From Furcasterigmium furcatum (lineage: Eukaryota; Ascomycota; Sordariomycetes; Glomerellales; Plectosphaerellaceae), in assembly GCA_001599815.1 (NCBI GenBank), contig BCIA01000002.1, positions 4,933,626 through 4,997,625 of the forward strand: a stretch of DNA of 64,000 bases. Reading direction: 5' to 3'. Shown here piece by piece: positions 33,333-46,122 of the stretch. The notes under the pieces were generated by a model. That model was not told the DNA's origin. It did no database searches and was given only the letters and a program-made list of their open reading frames with translations. The position numbers and the translations under genes were made by a program. Within the stretch, counting starts at the first letter, position 1; each line of letters opens with the position of its first letter.

Positions 33333-35660
33333 GCCCCTTTTTTCGGTGTTTGGTACCGGGGCGATTCTCACGGCGGGAGGGTTGTCTGCGCTTTGCGGAC
33401 GGGATAGATATGCGCGTCACGCGATGCTCGGGGTCCTGCTGCTGGAGCGAGGCACGCGTGCGAGCCGGGAGCGATTCACTGGGTACATTGGCCGGCGTTC
33501 CGTATAGAGGAGGAGGACGAGGTGGAGGAATGGATGGATTCGATGGGTGGCCGTGTTTCAATTTTCCATGTCACGCCGAGCGGGTGGGAAGGGGAAGGAA
33601 GGAGGAGTAGCAATACATCATGGGGTATGGAGGCCCGGCTGTTGCCCATATTCACCAGGGGTCGGGAAGCAAGAAGACGGAGAGGGGACATGGTTTCCCC
33701 AGGCATAAGAGGCGATGAAATCCACGCGAATGAGGAGACAGACCAGGTGCTGCTGCTATCTATTCTCCCCCGGAGAAGCGTGTTCCTCTCCTCGCAAAGT
33801 GCATCGTCGATGCGATGGCCGAGAACGGCCGCTCTGGAAAACGGACTCGAGCACGAGCTTGCATGGCACAGAAGGCGAGGCGAATTGGCGAATCAGCTGC
33901 TGGGAGATGTGTGTGTGAACGCGAGCCATGCGCATTTGCCGGGGTGGTTGTTGCATTGCAGCTGTGTGGCGGTACACACCATCTCAACAAAAAAAAACGG
34001 ATGCGGGAGCTTGCACAGGCATACGTTCTATCAGACATAACAGCCGTCCCCCTCCCCTTGGCCTGGTGGATGGATGGGAGCGCGGAGGACGGTGTGCACA
34101 ACCACACCTCACCAGGGCCAGGCCTTCACCGACAACAGCCATCAGGGCCAATAATGCGACAGGGGCGAGCATGTGCGCTGCAAAGAGCTCGTATGCTAGA
34201 CTGCTAGTTGCAGCTGGCCAGACTCCGGCAGCGCGGAACCCGTCCGAATGGACGATGGTGGGTGAGAGTCGGACATCGCGACAGACTGGTCATGGTGTTG
34301 AGATAAGTATGTACCAGCCGACCTGGACTTGACGAGCTCCAGGCATTCATTGGCGACCGCAGAGATATTGCAGACAGACAGGGCTCTCTGGGACGGGTGC
34401 ATGTAATGAAACCTTTCGCGACCAACACCGGCCAGACCGAGCGAGGTCCCGGCCAACTGGGTGGTTCACCGTTCAACACGCATCCTTTCTTTTCCCGTTC
34501 CATCCCGGATAAGCACATCCTTCCCGCCCAGGACGACATCCAATTGCGCTCCCGCGAACGCCAACGCCATCATCAGTCTGCAGATCCCGGTCGCGCCCAG
34601 GGATTTTCAGCGGCAGAGAGCCCTCAGCCTCGCCGGACATCGCCAACCCGACAGACCTACATAGCTTGGTCCCTGATCGCCGCCGGTCAATGTCTCACAA
34701 CCCTCAAACCCCGTATCGGGCCTGACGTCACCCATTATGAAATAACATCTCCCCCAGGTAACTGGACTCAAAGTGCAACTCACCTCCACTGAGGGACGGG
34801 ATGGGGAAGCCCCCCATGCTCCCACACACACCACATCCCGTTGCAGGAACGGCTGAAGGGTGGTGCCATGCATCCGACTCCGTGGGAGGTTGTTGCACTT
34901 TTCCCTTCCCCACGTAGGCCGAGACTCAACCACAAGTCACCCCACCCTGGCCTCTCGGGATAGATAAACTGAGAAAATCCCATGCTGTCAACGTTTGCCT
35001 GTCGCGAGGCGGCAGCTTCCACGGAGAACCGTCTTCACCGGGACGCATATAGAGTGAGCCAGCAAGCCATGCGGGATGGAGAACCTTGAGAGATAAGGTG
35101 TCATAGTCATAACTGGATGCCTCGGGTGCCGCGGACATTCATTGAAGTGAACGGAATCGCCTCGCAGACGACTCGAGGCAGGGTTCCGTGCATTCCATGC
35201 CGTGGCCAGGCGAGGTCCTCTGCCGGGTTCCGCAGAAGGCAGCCCGAGGCCAGCGTCTGTCTATGTATTCTTCTAAAGACAGAGGAGGGAAGAGAGAGAA
35301 AACAATCTATGCACCATGAATCCAACCCGACTCCGAAACGACCCCTGAATGCTTCTAGAGACCACTTCTCTAGTTGCGTAGTCAGTCTAAAATAGATGCA
35401 CATCCCCGTAGCATCTAAGCGCTTTTGCTGCTGTCACACCGGAACGCCCTCGCATGCTGAGACCCTCAGTCAACGAAGAAAGCAATAGAAATGACTCGGA
35501 TCGAGAAGGGGTTAAGGAAGAGATAGCGCAAGGGGAAAAGCAAGGAAACGTTCCCATACACGTAACACATCAGCAAAGTTGTAGTCAACCATCAGTGCCA
35601 TACCCGATCCCTCAAGAAAAGACCTCAAACAGCTTGCTGTGACAGCACCCACCAGCAACT
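33333..35660. other. 2.3-kb intergenic region
   Basis: It lies between convergent PIK1 and the unknown acidic-protein gene. The frames here are short, biased and mutually overlapping. No tRNA, repeat family or transposon signature was seen. Confidence 0.4.
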
Positions 35661-37065
35661 TCACCCGCTGAGAACCCCCGCGTACTCATCCGCAAACGGT
35701 GAGGCTGCCTTTGCCCCCGTTGCGTCTTCGACCTCCAGCTCAAAAAGAGGCATGGCTTGGTCTCCTGACTTGGTCCCGGATGGGAAGAAGATGGTCAAGT
35801 CGTCGGCGCGGAAGCCGCCCATGTCCCACATTACGTCGTCCATCCTCACCCGTTTCACCCGCGCGCGAAGCGTCGGCACGGGGCGGACCCCAGCGACGCC
35901 CGGTATGGGCATGGTCCGGATGTATCCAACAGCTGAGCCTACCAAGGCCCGCATGCTCGGAGCTGGCAACGTGGTGATGAGCTGATAAACGGGCGAGTGA
36001 TGGGCGAGAGAGTGTGAAGTTGAGGTCGAAATGGTGAGGCGGACGGGATATTGGGCCGGTGTATGAGCGGTCGCCTGCGGTTGGGCGTCACGCTCTGTTT
36101 GTTGCGTCTTCATTGGCATGGGATACTCCACTGCCACCACATTGTCAGAAATTTGACGTGCAGCGGCCTGTGTGGACGAAAGGTGACGCGATGCTGTTGT
36201 GAGCTGAGGTTCCTCGACCGTGGTTGCCTGGGCAATCTTGCCACGGCACTTCGAGGGTGCGCGGCGCTTCATTGTATCGCCAGTATTTTGCGGCTCGGAA
36301 GCCCTTGCATTCTGGACGTCAGCTGGTTGGTCATGAGAATGCAGGGCTGTCTTCTCTCCGATTCGAGAGCGTGCCATGTCAGCTTCGGCGTCACGCCTCC
36401 TCTTGGGAGTCGCCTTCTTGTCCATGGGACCTGCATCGTCACAGACAGTCGTCTGTCGCGACTTGGGCGTCAGCTTGCGAGGATTGGACGTCGGGGTCTT
36501 CTGGTCGCGACGTCCCCGGACGGCCTTGCCGTGCTGCCTCCGAGAAGTGGCAAATTCGCCTTCGCCGTCGGACTCGTCGGACAAGGCATCGCCCCAATCT
36601 GACATCGCTTCCGCCTCTTGTTCCTCGTCCACGAAGCACTGCTCTTCCTCGTCCGTGTCCGACTCGAATTCGGGGCCATATGCTGGCGGGTAGCCGGGCC
36701 CATTGTACATCAAGAACTGATGAACAGCCCTTGAGGCCAAGGTGTGAAGGGCCAGCATGGCTTCATCTTCGGTGCGGCCGCCTGCGCTGAGGACTTGGGT
36801 TCTCCTGACCCTTCCGGACTGTACAGCGATGGCGCGCCATGGTTCTGAACTTTCCGGGCAATTGGACGTGACGATGTCGACCTTCGCGCCGGGCGGAGTA
36901 GTGATGAAGGCGATGTTTGCTGCTCGGGTCAGCTAGCGATTCAATGTTTCCCAGAGGACTAAATGGCAGTGGCAGATATTTGAATTGGGGGACGGTAGGA
37001 GGAGGAGCTCACTCACCAATGGTGCGCTCACGGGGGGGCAGGGTGGGCATGCGCGGGGGGGCCAT
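35661..37065 (-). CDS. Unrecognised protein with acidic and disordered middle
   Basis: Two exons (37017-37065 and 35661-36919; 97-bp intron) give 435 aa. I do not recognise the family. Residues 1-90 (MAPPRMPTLPPRERTIANIA, then VDIVTSNCPESSEPWRAIAV) look folded. An acidic patch follows (ESDTDEEEQCFVDEEQEAEA), then a basic, Ser/Thr/Pro-rich low-complexity segment to about residue 330 that includes KKATPKRRRD, a possible nuclear signal. The C-terminal 100 residues look folded again (RALVGSAVGYIRTMPIPGVA, DDVMWDMGGFRADDLTIFFP). The layout suggests a nuclear or chromatin-associated protein, but that is only a guess from composition. The gene model is supported by the clean splice joining two conserved-looking segments. 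Confidence 0.65.
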
Positions 37066-39433
37066 GTCGATACTATCACGGCACTGGTATGCCGGTAGCG
37101 ACTGACTCTTTGGACGGGAAGAAGACAATGGCAGTCTCATCAAAAAGGACAGGTACTCAGGTACCGCGACGGCAGAAGAGATAAAACAGCACCGGGGGCC
37201 GTCGTCAGTGTCGAGAGAATCAGGGGCTCACCGCCGCGGCAAGGAGGGAGGGTGATGGGTGCCAGGGTTACAGATTGGCAGTGGGCGTGTCCAGGGAGGA
37301 TGTTACATATGAATCGGCGGCGGTGATCTCTTCACAATATATGGTGTGTGTCGGCGCATTCCACAGGGTGCCGACTCGGAGCGGCTGCCCTTCCTTCCTG
37401 CAAGCCCAGCACAGATGACGGTGGCACAAGCACGGAAGTTAAAAATGAAAAGTGAGGCGGGAGGTCGCAAACAGGGGATGCCGGGTGCAAGACTAGTAGG
37501 GTCGTTTATTTGGGCTTAGGCTGGCCGAAACCATCTGTGCCAGAGCCTGTGCCTGGGGTGGCGTCTTCTCGTAATCTGTCTTGGGGGTGGGAGACACAGC
37601 AGCCAGGCCTCGATCTCAACGGTTGGAGATCACTGGTGATATCGTATGTACCAGGAGCTGCAACGTGCGATGTATCCAGTCGAGAGACGTGGATGTTTCG
37701 TGGGACCAGATGCCCCGACACCGCCCTGTTGCCTGCCTGATTTGCGTGTGAGGTTGATCCCAACATGGAACATGGATGATCAACGGCCAGGAAGATTGCA
37801 ATGGGGAAATCACTGGATTTCCCTTGCGCCGCAAGAGGCGGCGACGGCAGCCGCGGCGGGAGGGAGGCACGGCAAGAAGCCGTTGTCATGTGCTGGAAAT
37901 GCAAGGGGCAAAGACAAACAAGCGTGGGCAGCCGAGGGAAGGACGGAGGTGTTGCGCGGGAACACCGCGTGGAAAGGCGCTCCTTCAAGGAAAGTAATCT
38001 TCCAACATCCCCTGGACGTGGATCTTGGACAGGGGCCGCACCCTCACCGACCCTCACCTTGCGTGGGTTGATTGCTATCCGGCAGAATCCGTCCAGAGGC
38101 CAAGCATATGGCATATGCCGAACCCCGGTCGCTGTCAGTGAGCGCGGGTTGCCAGGCCAGAAGAGGGATCCGCGTCTTGCGGGGATGTTGCATTCCGGCC
38201 GCCTAGGAATGAGGTAAGATCATGGATGGAAAAGACCGGTGAACGGGACTGGACTGCCCGCCCATTGCGCGCACCGGAAGTTCCAAGACTTGTCGCCTGC
38301 AACCAGTTTCGGTGGCACCAGGCATCATGACTCGTCGACGTGGCTGGTGACGAGAGGTTGAGCAGGCGGTATCGGGGCCCGACGAGAGGACGAGGAATGT
38401 CGTGGTCGACGAGACTCGATGCTCGTGAAGCGTGAGACTGCTCCCGAAGGGAAGCAGTGGCGAAAGTTGGGGATAAATTGGGAGCAGACGTGAAGTGAGT
38501 GAGGCATCCGGGGCGGTGGTATAGGAGACGCCGTGTCATCGCACAAGTCGATCTATCTGGCGACAGGTCAGGAAGGACAACGCCGCCGGGAGCCCAACTG
38601 GGATGCCGCGGAAAACATGTTGATGGTAGATTGGGCTGGGTGGGTGGGAGAGGAAGTTGTAAGACCAGATACCACTGGCATGTCACCACAGGGTCGGCCA
38701 AGTGCGCTGTAGAGTGCACCTTCCCTTCCCTTCCAGATTGTGGATCGCAGCCCCGGGCAGCACCTGCCTGTCGTACAGACAGCTGCCCGGGCCGCACCTT
38801 CCACCCATGTCAACGTCTCAACTTCGAGTGGTGGACCGTTTTGCAGACCGGTGACGCCGCCTTATCCAACACACTCACACAGGTAACAAGACACGACGGT
38901 GACCACACCTCGAACCAGCAAACTAAGTCACAGTCAGCCTTGGCATATCAAGTTCCAAGTATTTCAACTTGGGTCTCATTCGACCCTGAAAGATCACACC
39001 CCTTTGGCCAATGAGTCGCCTTGGGGTCGTTTGAGGCGATGATCGACTCTCCAACTACCAAAAGAAGGTCGAGTTGGTTGACTAGCTGCCACCCGATCTG
39101 CCGAATTGTTCAGGGTCGCTCCCGAAGGGCTGGCCATCACCATGGAACAGGCAGAGACCCTTCTGGCCGCTGCGGCCAAGGTTGTAGCGGGACGGGATCC
39201 GCGGCCCATCTCACATGATGGATGGATACATCAATGAATGAGGCTGTTCGTAGACCGCGGGGCTCTCCAGTCTGCAGACATGTCCTGGGGATAGTCCCCG
39301 CCGAGAACCAAGGTCGTAGCATACGCTGTATTCAGTCCCGGGTTGATCCCTTCACGGATACTATCTTGACACAAACATGATTCGCCTTGCCGCCCTGCTC
39401 TCCTCGCTGTCTCGCCATGCCTTGTCACCCCTC
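37066..39433. other. 2.4-kb intergenic region
   Basis: It is between the upstream side of the acidic-protein gene and the 3' end of NUP82. Frames up to 220 codons occur on both strands around 37.5-38.9 kb but lack motifs and are rich in Arg, Pro and Ser. I see nothing that supports a gene. Confidence 0.4.
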
Positions 39434-42126
39434 TCATGTCTTCAACCGTTCTAACCGAGCAGTAACCGCCTCCACCAGGGCCGTTTCGCGGTTGAGCATA
39501 TTCGTGACCTGCTGCAACTTCGCCTTCCTGACCTCGGGCGGAATCCGAAGATCTCGCGCCGGCGACGATGCCGCCTCCCCGCTGTCCCTGTCATCCTGCG
39601 CCTCGCCCTGTTTCTGCATCCTCTCCACGTCTGCAATTAGCTGATCCCTGAGTCGTGAGACGTCCTCGAGCCTCTTCGACAGCGCGTTCTTCTGCTTGGA
39701 CGCCTTGTCCGACGATCCCAGAAGACTCGCGTCGAGGCTCTTGACCTCGTCCGCCAGGGCTTTCTCCTTCGCGCTCAACTCCCTGGTCGCAGACTTCGCC
39801 GCGTGCTTCCTGATGCGCTCCAGCCGCTCGGCTAGTTCTTGTTGCCTGTCTTGGGCTCTGGCAATGCGTCGCTGGAACCGTACCTCGTCGCTCTCGCCCT
39901 CCCCGTCCTTGTCGAGGCCTGCCACTCGGTCGATCCTTTCCTTCACCTCGTTCGCCTTGCGCACTTGGTCTTGCAGGTCTGCATGCAATGAGCTGCAGCG
40001 TCGGAATAGCTCTGCAACTGCAACGCCCAGCTTGTACGTATCCTCTCCAAGAACCCGATGCGCGTCCGTGAAGATCTGCAGCGTGACGGGAGAGAGACGG
40101 ACCTCCTGACCCAGAAGTGCTCTGTGCCGAGAACTCTTGAGGCCGCTCATGAGCGCTGGAAGGTTAGACTGCTGATCAAATGCATGAGAGGGCTGGAACG
40201 CGGGACGTGGTTCGTAGAAATCCAGGGGCTGTGCGGTTGCCGCCGGCTCCTCAAAGTAAGGCGTCTCCTCACGGACGGGCGTAAAGTCATCCTCCGGCAT
40301 GTCGAAAGTTAAGGCAATAGGCTCGCATGCTGTGCCTGACAGGAGGAAGTAACCCAGGTCGGGATCGCGTATCGCGGTGGAAGCGGCTAGGGGAACGGTC
40401 ACATCTGCCGAAGTCTTCGTGAAGAGCCGTTCCCGTGTCGAACTCTGTCCATTGACGAGGAGGCCCAGCCTGAAGTCCGAGCCTGCTTCCGAGTCACCCT
40501 GCAGCTCACCCTCGAGTCTGAAGACCCAAGGCGCAAGCGAGATGTAGGTGATGCCCGCGTGATGGGTGACGAAGAAGGAGTAGCGGGACAGCACGTCGCC
40601 CGAGAACATAGGCCAGCTGCCCTCGGTGACCTCCGCCGCGCCCGTCGTGTCGATGGACTGGAAAGTGAGCAGGGTGGGTGCATCTGCCTCCTCGGCGAGT
40701 CGCGCAATCTTGGACTTGCCGCGGGGCGGGAGCCACTGGGCCTCGATGCCGTCCAGGTCAAGCAGGATTCTGACTTGGCCAGAGGACGAGAGCAGACAAA
40801 CTACTGACAACGAGAGTCCCTCCCGGTCTCCCTCGCTCAGATCCAGATCCTCGTCCTCGCCGGTCATGAGCTCGTCAGCATCGATCTTCTTGCCGATGAC
40901 GTGGATGTCCGTAAGGAGACCGTCGAGCTCGTCGCCCTCGGGGTCCGCAATCAAGTCAAAGGGGCCCTGGAGACGGGGCACAGCGCCGGGCTTCGACGGC
41001 CGGTTGTACACCTCGGTCAGGGGCTCTCCGATACCCGAATCGATAACAAGCGGTTCCTGCTTATCGAGATCACCCATCCATTCGAGCTGTTGCTGAGCCA
41101 AGAGTTTGGAGTACTCTGAGACGTCGGGGTCGTCCTCGATTGCGGCGACCTTTGACACGATCGATACGGAAAGAGAGGGGATCAATGTCGGGGGAGGCGC
41201 CCACTTCGCGGGCAGAAGGGGGCACAACGAGTACACGTCGCCCTCGGTCATGGCGACCCAGAGGGTCATGGGGCTCCAGCCGTCAGAGCCACGTTCGGCG
41301 AAGCAAGCTGCCGCAACCTCCATCTCGAACGAGTCCGGGGAGAAGGGAGTGTTGTTGATCGATGCGGAGGCCGAGAAGTCCTGGTCCAGGGTCGTGCCGT
41401 CCGCGAGCTTCTTCAGGTCGACGGAGAGGGACGGAGTGTCGAAGGACCATCTGTTCTCCAGGGACAATTCCCAGACACGAACAATAGCGTCGGTGGTCAC
41501 GGTGACCAGGCAGGAGCCGTTAACGCCAAGAGGATGCCAGATGGCCGACGCCACGGGAGACCGGGAGGTGACGTGCGTAGTTGGGCCAAGTGTCCATGTC
41601 TTCGACTTCAAAGGACCGGTGTCCTCGGAAGTAAGATGCGACGGGTCGGGGAGGATGCAGATGTGGACGGTGTGCTTCGTCAGAATCGCGAGGTAGTTCT
41701 CGTTGGGCGACATGATGAGCTGCCTGATGTCGTCGGCCACGGGGACCTTGATCGCCTGGGGTCTGTTAGCGGAGGGTCTGATGAAGTGAAAGAGAAGGCA
41801 CCTACCCTGAAGCCCTGCGCATGGGCTTCATCTTCCGTAGAGGGCAGAGCAACGTCCGCTGAGTTCTCCCTCTTGATGCGACTGGCTCTCCAGTTCGGCT
41901 CCTTGTTCGTCCAGTTCTCCTTGAGGTAGGCAAGATCCGCCCACCTCAGCTCTTTTCCAATAGCGACAAAGACCTCCGTCCCGCGCCGAGCAATGGTTCG
42001 TCTAGGCCCCGTGGTATCGCGCTTCTTGGAGCCGTAGGCCGCGGGAGCTTCAGTCGCAGGAGCAAATAGGCGCTGGCCGGGACCCTGGGCGAGCCATGGA
42101 GCTGTGTAGCTCTTGATCCTGGGCAT
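39434..42126 (-). CDS. NUP82: Nucleoporin Nup82/NUP88-like
   Basis: Two exons (41806-42126 and 39434-41755; 50-bp intron) give 880 aa. The N-terminal two thirds form a predicted beta-propeller (strand-rich, with ASAIWHPLGVNGSCLVTVTT and AIVRVWELSLENRW as WD-like blades). The last 200 residues (about 680-880) are a long coiled coil (for example AVAELFRRCSSLHADLQDQV and RLEDVSRLRDQLIADVERMQ). This order is that of Nup82/NUP88, which anchors the Nup159/Nsp1 mRNA-export platform on the cytoplasmic face of the nuclear pore. It is divergent from CBC2, another mRNA-export gene, with 351 bp between starts. Assignment rests on architecture and remembered family sequence. Confidence 0.8.
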
Positions 42127-42477
42127 GGCGGGCCTTGAGTCGCCAATATGAAGTCGGGTAGTTGTATCGAGTAAAGGTTCAGGTAGTGGACGGGTCGGTT
42201 CGGCGGGTGATTTGGGCTAGGTTGGGCAAGCAAAAGTGCAAAGCAACAGTAGAATTTCCTGGGGCAGGAGGAAGCTCCCGGCCCAAAAACACGGGCGGCG
42301 CTAGCACGCTGCAGTTCACCGAAGACTTTCACCGGGGACCCACTTAAGCTAGCTATCCGTTCCATTGAAAGCAACTTCACCCGTCGCATCAAGACCAACG
42401 CCCAACACTCTTCTTCCGGATCTCGTCGACAGCTCACATTCGACAGCCTCATATCTTCCTTCCAATCAGCCGCCAGC
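42127..42477. promoter_or_regulatory. Divergent promoter of NUP82 and CBC2
   Basis: The 351 bp between two start codons on opposite strands must serve both genes. Both products act in nuclear mRNA handling, so shared control is plausible. No distinctive motif was identified. Confidence 0.45.
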
Positions 42478-43141
42478 ATGGTTTCACACGTCCGGAGCAC
42501 CGTCGATCGCTTGGATCGGCCAAGCGCATACTACCAGAACAAGGTCCGCCCTCGCCCCAATTGCCTGCTATCACGAACTATCCTGACCTCGTAACACGCA
42601 GAACAAGCGCAGAAGGACCGAGAACCGTGATGGTGAAGCAGACACAGAGATGGCCGAGGCAAAGGAACCCGTCGACCCTCTCGCGCACGCGACAACCCTC
42701 TATGTCGGCAACCTGTTCGTCCTCCTCCTGCCCTTGCTTCCCTTCACCAGCTGACACCTATCCGAACACAGTTCCTTCTACACAACGGAAGAGCAGGTCT
42801 ACGAGCTGTTCTCCAAGTGCGGAGAGATCAAACGCCTCGTCATGGGCCTCGACCGCTTCAACAAGACCCCGTGCGGCTTCTGCTTCGTCGAGTACTACAC
42901 CCACCAGGACGCACTCGATTGCATGAAGTATATCGGCGGAACTAAACTCGATGAACGTGTCATCCGCACGGATCTGGACCCTGGTTTCGAAGAGGGCCGA
43001 CAATACGGACGAGGCAAGAGCGGAGGCCAGGTGCGCGACGAGTACCGTGAGGACTTTGACGAGGGTCGCGGCGGCCTGGGGAGGGCGCTGCAGCATGACC
43101 GGGAGACCAGGCAGTATGATGATGACCAAGGCCGGAGGTAG
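42478..43141 (+). CDS. CBC2: Nuclear cap-binding protein small subunit (CBP20/Cbc2)
   Basis: Three exons (42478-42543, 42602-42714, 42772-43141) give 182 aa. One RRM lies at about residues 50-130, with RNP2 LYVGNLSF and RNP1 GFCFVEYY. The tyrosines that stack on the m7G cap in CBP20 are found in the N-terminal part (AYYQNK) and RNP motifs. The C-terminus carries the typical DERVIRTDLDPGFEEGRQYG and a Gly/Arg/Asp tail. It pairs with Cbc1/CBP80 on capped pre-mRNA in the nucleus. Both introns have weak donors (GTCCGC and GTTCGT); they were chosen because the frame then reads through conserved CBP20 sequence. Intron 1 is flanked by a 9-bp direct repeat, CAGAACAAG. Confidence 0.9.
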
Positions 43142-43601
43142 GTGTGGTGATGCGACATCTGGCATAAGCCTCGAAGCCCGGCAATGGGGCAGAGCGCCGC
43201 CGGGGTTTTCGCGATGAGTATTAGGCATATACCCGCAATGCGCAAGGAATCAAGAACAACAAGCACTTCTGTTTGGACAGCCTTGCGGCGTGGTGAGCTT
43301 CAGAACTTGACAAGTGAAGGTTCTCATTTGGGAGCAAGTGTGCTGCTCCCTGTATCATCTAGGTATGTGGGTATTTTGATGTCCCATACATTTGCTGTTG
43401 TACATGCCGTCCTCTGCCTCGACTATCGTTGTTCGAACGGCGACCTGTTGATCCCCATGGCCCCAGTAATAGAACAGAATTTCGTACAAAGGGGCTCAGG
43501 AAGATCGGTGACCCTGCGTCCCTCACACTCGGGTGAGCTGTGTCTCCTAGATTATCCAGACACAACCACCATCCATGCACCGCACCCACCTCCAACATCT
43601 C
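43142..43601. other. Convergent intergenic region, CBC2 to mL60
   Basis: 460 bp between two facing stop codons. Only 3' UTR and terminator sequence is expected; nothing else is seen. Confidence 0.4.
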
Positions 43602-44001
43602 TTAATAACCAGGAGGGTTCAGGCGTTGCGACACTCTCGTCCACTTCGGCAGCTCTGCAACCAAGTCAGCAAACATTCAACCCCTCTAACCAGCCACCTG
43701 TTCCAGCAGGGCAGCACTCACTGTGAATTCCCTTGCGATATCTCTTCTCCTTGCGGTCGAACATGGTGTACTTGTCCTTCGCCAGCATCTCCTCCTCCGT
43801 CGGCATGGTCGATTTCCAGAGCTCAACGGCCGCAACGGTGGTGCCCTTCTTCGCCATCGCGGCGTCGACCGTCGCGACCACCGCGTCCACGGCCCGGAGA
43901 CGCTCGCGCTGCCGCCTCTTCTGGAACTTGGACAGCCGCCATGGGATCTTCCAGAGGAGGCCGCCCGAGAGGGGGTTTGTGATGCGGAAGGGGCCGAACA
44001 T
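43602..44001 (-). CDS. MRPL31: Mitochondrial large-subunit ribosomal protein mL60 (MRPL31)
   Basis: Two exons (43722-44001 and 43602-43654; 67-bp intron) give 110 aa. The sequence begins MFGPFRITNPLSGGLLWKIP, runs through RLSKFQKRRQRERLRAVD and ends with a basic tail YRKGIHKLPKWTRVSQRLNP. This is the fungal mitoribosomal protein mL60 pattern, and the usual length is about 105-131 aa. It acts in the mitochondrial large ribosomal subunit. The short basic N-terminus probably serves as import signal. The gene is divergent from TRS20 (513 bp between starts) and convergent with CBC2. Confidence 0.9.
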
Positions 44002-44514
44002 GGTGTTGTCGTGCGTGTCGGATCGGGAGAGATTTGGCGATCGCGTGATAGGGCGGGTGTCGCCTGTCGACCGGCCTGCGGGGGCAATCAGGTGTGATTG
44101 ACCCTCGAAGAATTGGGTCTTCGCCGTGAATTGGTTTCGGAAGCAGCGGGCGGTGCAATCCGTCGCAGAGAGTCGCAGGTGGTGTTCAAGATGTCGAGTC
44201 GGCTTCGATGGGAAATTTTGGTCGGAGCTGCAAGTCGGCCGATTGGACCCACGACGCGGACCCTCGAATTGATGGCCGATGACATAAGCCAGCAACGTCC
44301 GTCCCCCTGCATTTCACCGCAACAGCTCCCCACTGCAGGTCGGCTCGGAATGGGGACACCGCATTGCGATCTCACGACGACGACGACGACGACGACGACG
44401 ACCAGGGAGCAGAACAGCGATTCGAGAACCCAACCAGCCACCGCCCTGGATACCCAACAGCCTTGAAACACACCCCGATCGTCAGTGAGGGCCTCGCCGC
44501 CCATCCCCGGCACA
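44002..44514. promoter_or_regulatory. Divergent promoter of mL60 and TRS20
   Basis: 513 bp between the two start codons, with the ACG microsatellite (44374-44400) about 115 bp upstream of the TRS20 ATG, probably in its 5' UTR. No other distinctive element is seen. Confidence 0.45.
44374..44400 (+). repeat. (ACG)9 microsatellite
   Basis: Nine perfect tandem copies of ACG, in the probable 5' UTR of the TRS20 gene. It is the longest simple repeat I noticed in the window outside coding sequence. Confidence 0.95.
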
Positions 44515-45092
44515 ATGTCCTACTACTTCGTCATCGTCGGGACGCAGGACAACCCCCTCTTCGAGCACGAGTTCGGCACCTCCAAGGCCGGCGGCGACGG
44601 CCAGTCACGCTTCAACGAGCAGGTCCGCCACCTGAACCAGTTCATCCTGCACAGCAGTCTCGATGTGGTCGAGGAGGTCCAGTGGGCACAGGGCCAGATG
44701 TACGTCCCCTTCAATCACTCTCGCCATCGCTCGGCAATGGCCTCCATGCTTGCCTGTCCCCAGGATGCTGACACCTGCGCAAAAGGTACCTCAAGGTCGT
44801 CGACAAGTTCTTCAACAACTACGTCTCCTGCTTCGTCACGGGCGGCAACGTCAAGTTCCTCCTCCTCCACCAGCCCGCCATGCCGCCCGGCCCGCCGACA
44901 TCGAGGTCGTCAACGGCCATTGGCGCCAACCCGACCAGCCCAGCGACCGAGGAGGCGGTGCGGAATTTCTTCGTAGAGGTGTACGAGAACTGGGTCAAGG
45001 CGATCATGAACCCATTCTACAAGATGAATATGGAGGTGACGAGCCCCGTGTTTAGACAGAGGGTCGCCGCGGCGGGGAGGAAATATCTGTAG
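44515..45092 (+). CDS. TRS20: TRAPP complex subunit 2 (Trs20/sedlin)
   Basis: Two exons (44515-44699 and 44786-45092; 86-bp intron) give 163 aa. The start MSYYFVIVGTQDNPLFEHEF and the block RHLNQFILHSSLDVVEEVQW are characteristic of sedlin, followed by YLKVVDKFFNNYVSCFVTGG and the C-terminal helix VRNFFVEVYENWVKAIMNPF. It has the longin-like fold of core TRAPP subunits and acts in ER-to-Golgi tethering and autophagy as part of the Rab1/Ypt1 exchange complex. A Pro/Ser/Thr-rich loop (about 100-123) is longer than in yeast. The gene is convergent with histone H4. Confidence 0.95.
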
Positions 45093-45667
45093 GGTGCTGG
45101 AGGGACTGGACCCGGGGACACATTCTCTGGCGCGCGGGAGGATCATGATCATGTGCGCTGCGGATGGAGACGCGTCATGCCTAGAAGATGTAGTAGATAC
45201 CCATGATTTGAAGACAACAACAAGTTCGGAAGAACCCTATCAGCCGCCATCAAACATCATGAGATCCAGGGAGTGAACGCAGAGTATGATCAATACACCA
45301 TTATCGGTGCGGTGGTATTCATTCAGAACGGGCGTCGCCCACGACGCCAGTTGCAGAGTATCTCATGTCCTGTTCATGATGTAGTCCCCCCCAACGCCAA
45401 TCTCGAGAAAAACAAAACAGCAGAATCAGACCCCGTAATCCCCTCCCATAAGACTGAAGAATCGCCCTCTCCGGGAGATCTCGTATCACCGTACACAGTA
45501 GCCCCTCAAGAGACCGTCGCAGGACCAGGGCACCAGCACGTGCACTTGCTGAGCCGCGTGGCAGAGAGACGAAGTTGTTGCCGACAGGAGAGGGTAGACA
45601 TGTGAAGCAGCGCCGGAGAGGAGAACGCGTGGCAGTGGAGAGAGCAAAGCAGCAGACGACGCTATGC
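45093..45667. other. Convergent intergenic region, TRS20 to H4
   Basis: 575 bp between facing stops. The histone H4 3' flank is inside it. I did not identify a metazoan-type histone stem-loop, as expected for a polyadenylated fungal histone mRNA. Confidence 0.4.
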
Positions 45668-46122
<455 letters not shown>

